Assembly (NCBI RefSeq): GCF_002911015.1
Contig: NZ_KZ626880.1
Location: 1-64,000 of the forward strand
Origin: Streptomyces populi
GTDB taxonomy: Bacteria > Actinomycetota > Actinomycetes > Streptomycetales > Streptomycetaceae
Direction of reading: 5' to 3'
DNA: 64,000 nt
In this document: piece by piece, positions 16,034 through 26,156 of the stretch
Layout: every line of letters begins with the position of its first letter
How positions within the stretch are numbered: position 1 is the stretch's first letter
Made by a program: the position numbers and the translations under genes
Notes under the pieces: model-generated
Seen by the model: only the letters and a program-made list of their open reading frames with translations
What the model was told of the DNA's origin: nothing
Databases searched by the model: none

Positions 16034-17284
16034 TCAGGCGGCGCCGTCGCGCGCGTGGCGGGCGGCGGCCATCACCGTACGGGCCTGGTGCTCGACCTGG
16101 TTCTCCAGCGGCACCCAGCGCGCGCGGAAGCGTTCCGCGAAGGAGTCGCTCCAGTCGGCGACCAGCCGTTCGAGGCGCGGTGCCTCGCGGTCGCCGGTCT
16201 CCTGGAGGACGCGCAGCAGCATCGACGCGGCCCGCAGCGGGATCCGCCGGCCGAACGCGTCGACACTTCCCACGTACGCCATCGTCGTGTCCACGAGGGG
16301 CGGCTGCGACCAGTCCGCGGCGAGCCCCGGCACCAGGGCCAGTGCCCACTTCGCGGCCCGCAGAAGGGGTCCGTCGGGCCCCCGCAGCCGAGGCAGGGCC
16401 CGCCCGAGCACCGCCTCCACCTGGTCCGCGTCCGTCACCAGCCGGTCGGCCAGACGTCGCATCGCCGCCGCGGGGGCGGGGTGCGGCGCCGGATCGTCCA
16501 CCAGGTCGCTGGCCCACATCGGCACCTCCACGACGGCCGTCAGACCGCCGTACCGGTGGGCGTGGTACCAGGTGCTGTGCCGGGCGTCGTCCGGCATGCT
16601 CGGGTACGCCGCGTCCGAGCCGGGCGCCGGCATCACATGCACCCCGGGCCCGGACGCGGGCCAGCCCGCGGCGTCCGAGGCGGCCGTCTCGACCGGGATG
16701 CGCAGCTCCGCCGCGGACTTGGCGAACGGTTCCGCGAGGCCCGGGATGTCCTTGGTCAACTGCACCCAGCTGCCGCCCAGATCGGTCCCGTGCAGCGTCA
16801 CCTGGAGGTAGGGCCGCACCTCGTCGATGACCCGGGTCAGCGCCCGGGTCTCCGGCGGCAGCCGGTCGGGAGGCAGGACCGAGGGCGACCACTCCGGCTG
16901 CTCGGGCCCGGCCGGACGGAAGAAGCCCAGGTGGTAGTCGAGGAGGGTCCGGGGCGCGGGGGTCACATGGAGGCTCGCCCCGTCGGGGTCCGCGCAGAGC
17001 AGGAAGTGCCAGGAGGTGTCCCTGCGCAACTCCCGCCGGTACAGCACGCGTTCGGCCAGGGACAGCAGCGTCGAACCGCCCGTCGGTTCGTTGGCGTGGG
17101 CCCCCGCCACGACGAGGACCGCGTGCCGGGCGTGGCCGACGGACAGCAGGTGGAGGGGTCTGCCCGCGCGGGAGGCGCCCACTTGTCGAAGGACGCACAG
17201 ATCGGGCCGGTGGGCCGTCAGCGCCGAGGCGGACGACACGATTTCGGCCACACTGGGGTAGCGCAACTCCGGCAGATGACTCAC
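16034..17284 (-). CDS. M14-like zinc carboxypeptidase family protein, paralogue of the convergent gene
   Basis: The 416-residue product aligns along its length with the convergent neighbour: SHLPELRYPSVAEI at the start, VVAGAHANEPTGGSTLL (HxxE), VTLHGTDLGGSWVQLTKDIP (ligand His), TAVVEVPMWAS (candidate Glu), and the shared tail RFRARWVPLENQVEHQARTV. The start at GTG 17284 is chosen because it places the conserved LPxLRYP at the N-terminus; an in-frame GTG at 17326 is the alternative. No signal peptide is visible, so it acts in the cytoplasm. Known M14 relatives include carboxypeptidases and deacylases. Confidence 0.75.
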   Translation of the reverse strand: MSHLPELRYPSVAEIVSSASALTAHRPDLCVLRQVGASRAGRPLHLLSVGHARHAVLVVAGAHANEPTGGSTLLSLAERVLYRRELRRDTSWHFLLCADPDGASLHVTPAPRTLLDYHLGFFRPAGPEQPEWSPSVLPPDRLPPETRALTRVIDEVRPYLQVTLHGTDLGGSWVQLTKDIPGLAEPFAKSAAELRIPVETAASDAAGWPASGPGVHVMPAPGSDAAYPSMPDDARHSTWYHAHRYGGLTAVVEVPMWASDLVDDPAPHPAPAAAMRRLADRLVTDADQVEAVLGRALPRLRGPDGPLLRAAKWALALVPGLAADWSQPPLVDTTMAYVGSVDAFGRRIPLRAASMLLRVLQETGDREAPRLERLVADWSDSFAERFRARWVPLENQVEHQARTVMAAARHARDGAA

Positions 17285-17659
17285 CCCCGACTTGTCCGCC
17301 CTGCGTCGCTTTTGGCAGTACTCCACGGTCTCGGGGAACTGTCAAGGACGCGTCGGCGCGGCCGTGGGGGAGCCCGGCCGGCATTTTCCGCCGGCGGCGG
17401 GCGGCGGCGGGTGCGCGGATCTCCCCGGCCGGGGCGAACCGCGTCCCGCGGGCCTGCGGAGAACCGGCGGCGGATGCGCCGGAGCGGGTGCCGGGGAGAC
17501 GGCGGCCGGCGTACCCGCGTCCCACGGGCGGGTGAATCGATGTGATGTACACGATTCACTCGTCCGGGTGTACGGGACCTGCGGTCGGGGGCGGGTGGTG
17601 GTCGACTCGGAACAACCGCGCGCGGGTCCGGCGCGCAGACCCTGAGGTGGTGGCCCGCG
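17285..17659. other. 375-bp intergenic region between divergent M14 and P450 genes
   Basis: No gene is supported here. An inverted pair GTACAC (17548-17553) / GTGTAC close by, around 17541-17575, is the only structured element noticed, and is too short to call an operator with confidence. Confidence 0.4.
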
Positions 17660-18997
17660 GTGCTGTGTCCACACGGTCTTCCCGGAGAGGGCGCCCCGAC
17701 GGGGACCCCCACGGGCCCGCGGGTCCCGGTCCCGGCCCCGCCGACCCCGCCCGCCGACGCCGAGCCGCCCGCGCAGGCCGCGCCGAGGCCGGTGCCCCCC
17801 GTCACGGGTGGGCCGTCCCCGGCTCCCGCGCCGGTGCCCCCGTTCGTCCCGGGGTGTCCCCCGCCGCACGGGCGGGAGGAGCCGTACGGGCCGTACGTGC
17901 CGCCCGGCGGGCCGTACACGTGCGTGGACGCCCCCGCGAGCCTCCTCGATCCGGGGACCCGTCGCGATCCCCACCCGCTCTACCGCACCCTGCGCGGAAA
18001 ATTCCCCCTGGTCCACGACGAGCCGTTCGGCGCCTGGCTGATCAGCAGGTACGCCGACGTGCGCGCCGCGCTCGCGGACCCGCGGCTCGTCGCGCCGTCA
18101 CCCGGACCCGCGGCGGCCCACGGCGCGTACCGGGCCGTCGTGTCCCCGGCGCTCGGGGACCGGGTGGCGGCCGCGCTGCGAGCGGGCGTCGAACGCACCG
18201 CGCACGTCCTCGCGAGCCGTCTGGCCTCCCGTCAGGAGGCCGACCTCGTCGCCGAGTTCTGCCGGTGGCTGCCCGCCGCCGCGGCCGTCACCGCGCTCGG
18301 ACTGCCGTACGAGGACACCGCGCGCGTGCACGCCTGGTGCCGGACGGGACTCGACCACCTCGGTGGCCGCCACCCCGGACTCGCCGCCCATCTGAGGCCC
18401 CACATCGCCGACCGCCGCGCCCGCCCCGGGGACGACCTGCTGTCCGCGCTGTGCACGGCCGGCCCCGACGGGCGTCCCCTGCCGGACGAGGCCGTGACCG
18501 GCCTCGCCGCGACCGTGCTGGGCGCGGCGGGCGAGACGACCGCGCGCGCCCTCGCCTCGTTCCTCGCCAACCTCCTCGACCATCCGCGCCAGCTCGATCT
18601 GGTCCGCGCCCGGCCCGAACTGGCCGCTGCCGCCTGGGCCGAGTCGCTGCGCCGCGACCCGCCGCTGCAGATCGTGGCCCGCCGGGCGCTCGAACCGATC
18701 GGCCCGGTCCCCGAGGGCGCCACCGTGGCGTGTCTGCTCGGCGCCGCGGGCCGCGACCCGGCACGGTTCGCGGACCCGGACCGCTACGACGTCTTCCGCG
18801 CCGACCCGGGCGGCCTCGCGTACGGCTCGGGACCGCACCTGTGCCCGGGCGTCCCGCTGGCCCGGCTGACGGCGGAGAGCGGGCTGCGCGCCCTGCTGAC
18901 CGTGCTGCCGGGCCTGCGCAGGGCGCCGGGGCCCCGGCCGCGTGCCGAGGGTCTGGTCAGCCGCTCTCCCCGGACCCTTCCGGTGTGCCCGCGCTGA
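17660..18997 (+). CDS. cytochrome P450 with proline-rich N-terminal extension
   Basis: The 445-residue product has the P450 signatures: I-helix VLGAAGETTARA near residue 288, the ExxR motif ESLRRDPP near 327, and the haem-Cys loop YGSGPHLCPGVPLAR near 389-403 (canonical Phe replaced by Tyr). The first 85-90 residues are mostly Pro, Gly and Ala (GTPTGPRVPVPAPPTPP and similar) and lie before the normal start region YTCVDAPASLLDPGTRRDPH. The extension is either real disorder or indicates a later true start. The GTG at 17660 has GAGGTGG upstream. The 3' end overlaps convergent treY by 41 bp. The redox partner and substrate are unknown. Confidence 0.85.
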   Translation: MLCPHGLPGEGAPTGTPTGPRVPVPAPPTPPADAEPPAQAAPRPVPPVTGGPSPAPAPVPPFVPGCPPPHGREEPYGPYVPPGGPYTCVDAPASLLDPGTRRDPHPLYRTLRGKFPLVHDEPFGAWLISRYADVRAALADPRLVAPSPGPAAAHGAYRAVVSPALGDRVAAALRAGVERTAHVLASRLASRQEADLVAEFCRWLPAAAAVTALGLPYEDTARVHAWCRTGLDHLGGRHPGLAAHLRPHIADRRARPGDDLLSALCTAGPDGRPLPDEAVTGLAATVLGAAGETTARALASFLANLLDHPRQLDLVRARPELAAAAWAESLRRDPPLQIVARRALEPIGPVPEGATVACLLGAAGRDPARFADPDRYDVFRADPGGLAYGSGPHLCPGVPLARLTAESGLRALLTVLPGLRRAPGPRPRAEGLVSRSPRTLPVCPR

Positions 18998-21431
18998 CGC
19001 GTTCCAGCAGCACGACGGGCGACCTCCCGAAGAGGTCCAGCGCGCGCACGCGTCCCGTGAACTCCCGCTCCGCGGAGCCGGAGGGGAGCACGTCGGCCCA
19101 CCGTCCGGCGGGGAGCGCGAGAACGGTGTCCCGCCAGCCGCCGGCCTCGGCGAGCCCCAGCGACAGCCGGGTGACGGCCGTGATCACCTCTCCCGACCGG
19201 GCGAACGCCACGCAGTGTTCGGCCGCCGGCCCCTCGGCCCGCAGCGGCACGTACGTCGCCGAGCCGCCGAAGACGTCGGGCCGCCGGGCCCGCAGCCGCA
19301 GCACGGCGGCCGTGAGCGCGGGCTTCTCCGCGGACAGCCCGCGCGGTGTGAACGCCGCCCGGTTGTCCGGGTCCACCAGCGCCCGGTACTCGTCCTCGGT
19401 GCCCTGGTACACGTCCGGCACCCCGGGCATCGTCAGATGGACCAGGGCGGCCCCCAGGACGTTCGCCCGCACGTGCGGCGCCAGCGAGGCCCGCAGGGCG
19501 GCCACGGGCCGTCCGGGGGGCCCGCACGGCCCGTCGGTGACGAACGCCGCCACTGCGTCCTCGTACGCGGGGTCGCGCTCGGTCCAGGAGGTGCGCGTCC
19601 CGGCCTCCCTGACGTGCTTCAGCAGGGCGTCCCGGACGCGCTCCGTGTAGTTTCCGGGCCCGTCCCCGGAGCCGTCCCCGGACCCGTCCTCGCCGGTGGC
19701 CGGGCCGAGGCCGAACACCGTCTGCCACGCGGCCCACGCCATCTGCGGGTCGGGCGTCCCCGGCCCCTCGCGGGTCACCTCCTCCAGCACCTCGGACCAG
19801 GCTTCCGGGCACTGGGTGAGGACGGAGACGGCGGCGCGCACGTCCGCGCTGCGCTTCGTGTCGTGGGTCGACAGGACGGTTCCGCCGGCGGGCCAGTCGC
19901 GCTGCACGCGCGCGCAGAAGGCGTGGAAGTCGTCCGGGGACACCGCGGGGCCGCCCGGGGCCCCGCCCACCTCGTTCGCCGACAGCAGCGGCACGTAGCG
20001 GTAGAACGCCGTGTCCTCCACCGACTTGGCCCGCAGCGCCGACGAGGTCTGCGCGAACCGGGCCCGGAACGCGGCCTCCCCGGGCCGGTCGCCGTCCCGC
20101 GCGAGCAGCAGATCCCGTACGAGGTCCACGGCGCGCGCCTCCTCGGGCACCCGGAACGCGGACCTGGCCTCGGCGGCGGCCCGTTCGGTGAGCGCCCCGG
20201 CCGCGTCGGTCGAGGGATAGGGCCGGTACACCTCCATCCGGACCAGGAGCTCGCGCAGCGCGGCGCCCAGGGCCCAGGGGGCGTGGTCGCGCGCCGCGGG
20301 GTCGGGAGAGGCGGCGCACAGCGCGCTCACCTCGCGGGTGAGCCGCTCGGCCTCCGCGGCGAGCTCGTGCGTGATCACCTTGTACGCCGCCCGGCGCACC
20401 GTGCTGTCCCAGTGGCCGCCCCGGTCGGCCTCCGGGCCCGCGAAGCGCCGGTAGCGGCCGAGCAGCCGGCTCGCGCCCGCCTCGTCCGTGAAGAGGCCGT
20501 CGACGTGCCGCAGCGCGTCGTAGCCGGTGGTGCCCGCCACGGGCCACGCGGGCGGGAGCGGCTCGCCGTCCGCGAGGATCTTCTCGACCACGGTCCAGCG
20601 GCCGCCGGTCGCCTCGTGCAGCCGGCGCAGATAGGCGTCCGGGTCCGCCAGCCCGTCCGGGTGGTCGACGCGCAGCCCCTCGATCACCCCGTCGGCGACG
20701 AGCTCCAGGATCTTCGCGTGGGTCGCCGCGAACACCTCCGGGTCCTCGACGCGCACCCCGATGAGCTCGGAGATGCTGAAGAAACGCCGGTAGTTGAGCT
20801 CGGTGCGGGCCAGCCGCCACCACGCGGGGCGGTACCACTGGGCGTCCAGGAGCTCGGGCATCGGCAGCCCCGCCGTGCCCGCGCGCAGCGGGAACACGTG
20901 GTCGTAGTAGCGCAGTATGTCGCCGTCGACCTTCAGCTGGCCGATCTCGGCGCCGAGGCGGTCCCCGAGCACCGGCAGCAGCAGCCGGCCGCCCCCGGCG
21001 TCCCAGTCGATGTCGAACCAGCGCGCGTACGGCGACTCCGGGCCCTCGCGCAGCACCTCCCACAGGGCGTGGTTGTGGCGCGGGGACATCGCCATGTGGT
21101 TCGGCACGATGTCCACGACGATTCCGAGGCCGTGCTCCCGCGCGGTGCGCGCGAGGGAACGCAGCCCCTCCTCACCGCCCAGTTCGCCCCGCACGCGCGC
21201 GTGGTCCACCACGTCGTAGCCGTGTTTCGAGCCGGGGACGGCCTCCAGGACGGGGGACAGGTGCAGATGGGAGACGCCGAGCGAGGCCAGATGGGGCACG
21301 GCCGCCTCGGCGCGGCGGAAGGGGAACTCCGGCTGGAGCTGGAGCCGGTAGGTGGCGGTCGGCACGACGGGGACGACCGGACCGGGGACGACCGAGTCCG
21401 CGATCGCCGCTTCGGGGCGCTCAGGTGTCAT
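18957..21431 (-). CDS. treY: malto-oligosyltrehalose synthase
   Basis: An 824-residue GH13 isomerase that turns the reducing end of maltodextrins into an alpha,alpha-1,1-linked trehalosyl unit, the substrate of TreZ. Family signatures: TATYRLQLQPEFPFRRAEAA at the start, SPVLEAVPGSKHGYDVVDH, VDIVPNHMAMSPRHN, GLRVDHPDGLADPDAYL (nucleophile Asp), WTVVEKILADGEPLPPAW (acid Glu) and GTVLSTHDTKRSADVRA. It lies downstream of glgX on the same strand, with a strong terminator between, so it is probably transcribed separately. Its last 41 bp overlap the end of the P450 gene. Confidence 0.97.
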   Translation of the reverse strand: MTPERPEAAIADSVVPGPVVPVVPTATYRLQLQPEFPFRRAEAAVPHLASLGVSHLHLSPVLEAVPGSKHGYDVVDHARVRGELGGEEGLRSLARTAREHGLGIVVDIVPNHMAMSPRHNHALWEVLREGPESPYARWFDIDWDAGGGRLLLPVLGDRLGAEIGQLKVDGDILRYYDHVFPLRAGTAGLPMPELLDAQWYRPAWWRLARTELNYRRFFSISELIGVRVEDPEVFAATHAKILELVADGVIEGLRVDHPDGLADPDAYLRRLHEATGGRWTVVEKILADGEPLPPAWPVAGTTGYDALRHVDGLFTDEAGASRLLGRYRRFAGPEADRGGHWDSTVRRAAYKVITHELAAEAERLTREVSALCAASPDPAARDHAPWALGAALRELLVRMEVYRPYPSTDAAGALTERAAAEARSAFRVPEEARAVDLVRDLLLARDGDRPGEAAFRARFAQTSSALRAKSVEDTAFYRYVPLLSANEVGGAPGGPAVSPDDFHAFCARVQRDWPAGGTVLSTHDTKRSADVRAAVSVLTQCPEAWSEVLEEVTREGPGTPDPQMAWAAWQTVFGLGPATGEDGSGDGSGDGPGNYTERVRDALLKHVREAGTRTSWTERDPAYEDAVAAFVTDGPCGPPGRPVAALRASLAPHVRANVLGAALVHLTMPGVPDVYQGTEDEYRALVDPDNRAAFTPRGLSAEKPALTAAVLRLRARRPDVFGGSATYVPLRAEGPAAEHCVAFARSGEVITAVTRLSLGLAEAGGWRDTVLALPAGRWADVLPSGSAEREFTGRVRALDLFGRSPVVLLERVSAGTPEGSGESG

Positions 21432-21495
21432 GCGACTCTACGTACCCGTCCGGCCGCCTTTCTGTCACCGCGGCCCGCACAAGGGCACGCACGGC

Positions 21496-21545
21496 CCCGT
21501 CCCGCGCGCGTGGGCCCGCGGCGGGAGCCACGCGCACGGGACGGG
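21496..21545 (-). terminator. terminator of glgX
   Basis: Eighteen-base arms (21496-21513 and 21528-21545) pair at 17 of 18 positions around a 14-nt loop, immediately after the glgX stop codon. This is one of the strongest hairpins in the window. Confidence 0.8.
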
Positions 21546-21556
21546 ACGAGGGCCTC

Positions 21557-23665
<2,109 letters not shown>

Positions 23666-23774
23666 GGATATGACTCTTCCAGTAGTGCCGTGCCCCTGGG
23701 GGGCGAGTCCGAGCCGAGTCTCCCCGAAAGTGATGGAACCTCACATGACTTACATCCCTCTTACCCCGCGACCA

Positions 23775-23791
23775 GGCATATCTCGTATGCC
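23775..23791. promoter_or_regulatory. 17-bp palindrome in the glgX / amine-oxidase divergent region
   Basis: GGCATA, a 5-nt spacer (TCTCG), then TATGCC: a perfect 6-bp half-site palindrome 52 bp upstream of the start at 23843. It could be an operator for either divergent gene; no regulator is encoded next to it. Confidence 0.35.
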
Positions 23792-23842
23792 GAACCAGTG
23801 GGACTCGAACGACTCCTGGGGACGTAGGGGGTAGGGGGAAAT

Positions 23843-24664
23843 GTGCGCAAGATAGTGCACCGCCATCTGGGCAAGGTGGTGGCGGGTGCGGCCATCGCGG
23901 TGGCCGGGACGGCCGTGATGATCGGTGTCACCCTTCCGGGGTCGGCGGGGGCCGAGGAATCGGGCGGAACGAGCGGGAGCGGCGGGTCCGCGCAGCAGGC
24001 GGCACAGGACGGGCAGGGCGGCCAGAGCGGCGCCGTGCGGCCCGGTGTCGTCGAGCGGGCGCCGGCCGAGGGGCAGAAGGGCAAGGGCCGTGACCCGCTG
24101 ACCGACGACGAGATGCGGCGCGCCGAGCGGATCGCGGTGAACCGGCAGCTCTTCAACTCCAGCGAGAACGTCGAGGGCGACCGCGGACCGCAGCGCCTCG
24201 GGGTCGACCTCGCCGAGCCCGAGACGGCCGACCTGGACAACCCGGACGCGCCGCGCCGCGCCGACATCAGGTTCTACGACTACAAGGACGACACGCTCGT
24301 CACCAAGACCGTCGACCTCGACACCGGGAAGGTCGAGCAGACGGGCGTCCAGCACGGTGTGCAGCCGCCGATCAGCCGGGACGAGATGACCGAGGCCGCC
24401 AAGCTGCTGATCGCCGATCCGCTCGGCGCCGGCCTCAAGGCCGACTTCAAGGACGCGACCGGCAAGGAACTCACCTCGCCCGACCAGCTGGTGCTCAACA
24501 GCATGGTCTACCGCGCCACCTCCGGTGCCCAGCCCGCCGCCCTCGGCGCCTGCGGCGAGCACCGGTGCGTCCGGCTCTTCCCGAAGGTCAAGAACGGGCC
24601 CTGGATCGACAGCCGTGACCTGGTGATCGACCTGAGCGCCCGCAAGGTCGGCAAGCTCGGCTGA
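23843..24664 (+). CDS. secreted protein, possible N-terminal subunit of a split copper amine oxidase
   Basis: The 273-residue product has a signal peptide (MRKIVHRHLGKVVAGAAIAV to PGSAGA), a Gly/Ser/Gln-rich linker, then a folded region: LTDDEMRRAERIAVNRQLF, RADIRFYDYKDDTLVTKTVD, LDTGKVEQTGVQHGVQPPIS, EAAKLLIADPLGAGLKADFK and CGEHRCVRLFPKVKNGPWID. Beta-strand segments ending in VDLDTGKV-type phrases recall the N2/N3 domains that precede the catalytic domain in classical copper amine oxidases. The next gene, 56 bp downstream, encodes only the catalytic domain. The GTG at 23843 follows GGGGGAA. The family is usually named only Tat pathway signal sequence domain protein; the subunit idea is inference. 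Confidence 0.6.
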   Translation: MRKIVHRHLGKVVAGAAIAVAGTAVMIGVTLPGSAGAEESGGTSGSGGSAQQAAQDGQGGQSGAVRPGVVERAPAEGQKGKGRDPLTDDEMRRAERIAVNRQLFNSSENVEGDRGPQRLGVDLAEPETADLDNPDAPRRADIRFYDYKDDTLVTKTVDLDTGKVEQTGVQHGVQPPISRDEMTEAAKLLIADPLGAGLKADFKDATGKELTSPDQLVLNSMVYRATSGAQPAALGACGEHRCVRLFPKVKNGPWIDSRDLVIDLSARKVGKLG

Positions 24665-24720
24665 GCGCCGCCCTCCTGTCCTTCCCACCTTCACAGCTTT
24701 CCGCAAGGAGTCGTCTCTTC

Positions 24721-26037
24721 ATGCGCGTCAACAGAAACAGCCGTGCCCGCAGCCGGGCGGCCGTGGGCCTCTCGACGCTCGCCCTGGCCGCCGGAGCGAC
24801 GACGGCCGCGGGACCGGCCGTCGCCCAGCCCCGGTCCGCGCCCGCCCCGGCCGCCGACTGCAGCGCCGCCTACAAGATCGAACAGAAGCTCGCCACCGGC
24901 ACCACCTGGCGGATGTGCTGGAGCTACGAGAGCGAGGCCGGACTCGTCCTGTCGAACATCTCGTACCAGCCCCCCGGCGAGACCGCCCCGATCAAGGTCC
25001 TGAGCACCGCCAAGCTCGCCCAGATCGACGTCCCCTACGACGACGGCTCGGTCGAGTACAGCGACCTGACCGGCGCCGGCTTCGGCCAGGGCCTGGTCGA
25101 CATGGTCCCCGCCGAGTGCCCCGGCGGCTCCATCAAGACGGTCAAGGTCCCCGAGGCCTGGGACCCGGCGCACGCGAACGTCAAGGGCCTGTGCACCACC
25201 ACCCGTTCGCGCGGCCACGCCTACCGGATGGAGGCCGACACCGGGAACAAGGTCTTCCAGAAGCAGGGCAAGGACCTGCTCATCTACACCGTCAACAAGG
25301 TCGGCTGGTACGAGTACATCACCGAGTGGCGGTTCCAGGACGACGGCACGATCAACATGAACGTCGGCGCCACCGGCAGCCTCTCGCCCTTCGACTACGA
25401 CGCGGGCGACGGCCGCGGCTGGCCGCTGGGCAAGGGCGCCAAGGACTACGCCACCAGCCACAGCCACAACGTCTTCTGGCGGCTCAACTTCGGCCTGGAC
25501 GGCTCGTCCAAGGCGAAGGTCGAGCAGTACGACTCCGTCGTCAGCCCGCCCGCGCAGGGCCAGCAGGCCCCCAGCAACAAGACCACGGTCACCAAGGTCG
25601 GCAAGGAACTCGCCGGCGACGCCAAGAACATGCGCTGGTGGCGCCTCGTCAGCAACTCCGGCAAGAACAAGGACAATCACGCACGCTCGTACGAGATCGT
25701 CCCGGGCGCGACCACCAAGTACCTCGGTCGTGCCTTCACCAAGCACGACGTCTACTTCACCGAGTACAACAAGTGCGAGCAGTTCGCGAGCGACAACCTG
25801 CGCAACTGCGGTGCCGGGCACGGCAAATCCGTCGACAAGTACGTCGACGGACAGACGCTCACCCACCCCGTGGTCTGGGTCAACGTGGGCTTCCACCACA
25901 TCGCCCGGGACGAGGACCAGCAGCCGATGCCGGTCCACTGGCAGGGATTCTCCATCGCCCCGCGTGACGTCACCGCTATGAATCCGCTCACTCCGCCGGA
26001 GCTGGCGAACCAGAACGGGCATGTCGAACCCAGGTAG
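24721..26037 (+). CDS. secreted copper amine oxidase-like catalytic domain protein
   Basis: The 438-residue product has a signal peptide (to near residue 36) and then only the C-terminal catalytic domain of copper amine oxidases, which oxidise primary amines to aldehydes with H2O2 and ammonia. Copper ligands appear kept: His247 and His249 in TSHSHNVFWRLNFGLDG, and a third His at 392 or 393 in VNVGFHHIARDEDQQPMPVH. A candidate catalytic base is Asp115 in VEYSDLTGAGFG. The cofactor motif, normally Asn-Tyr-Asp/Glu-Tyr with the first Tyr becoming topaquinone, reads Trp196-Tyr197-Glu198-Tyr199: the Tyr is present but the conserved Asn is Trp. The ATG at 24721 has AAGGAG upstream. Confidence 0.8.
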   Translation: MRVNRNSRARSRAAVGLSTLALAAGATTAAGPAVAQPRSAPAPAADCSAAYKIEQKLATGTTWRMCWSYESEAGLVLSNISYQPPGETAPIKVLSTAKLAQIDVPYDDGSVEYSDLTGAGFGQGLVDMVPAECPGGSIKTVKVPEAWDPAHANVKGLCTTTRSRGHAYRMEADTGNKVFQKQGKDLLIYTVNKVGWYEYITEWRFQDDGTINMNVGATGSLSPFDYDAGDGRGWPLGKGAKDYATSHSHNVFWRLNFGLDGSSKAKVEQYDSVVSPPAQGQQAPSNKTTVTKVGKELAGDAKNMRWWRLVSNSGKNKDNHARSYEIVPGATTKYLGRAFTKHDVYFTEYNKCEQFASDNLRNCGAGHGKSVDKYVDGQTLTHPVVWVNVGFHHIARDEDQQPMPVHWQGFSIAPRDVTAMNPLTPPELANQNGHVEPR

Positions 26038-26156
26038 TTGGGAAACGACCTGTGCATCGGGCTGCACCGCTCGCCGCTCCCGGAGTACCCTTCCTTGATC
26101 GTTGATTGGGGCCTGGCCCCTGGGGAGTGCTCGGGGGAGCGGAAGGCGGTGCGTGG

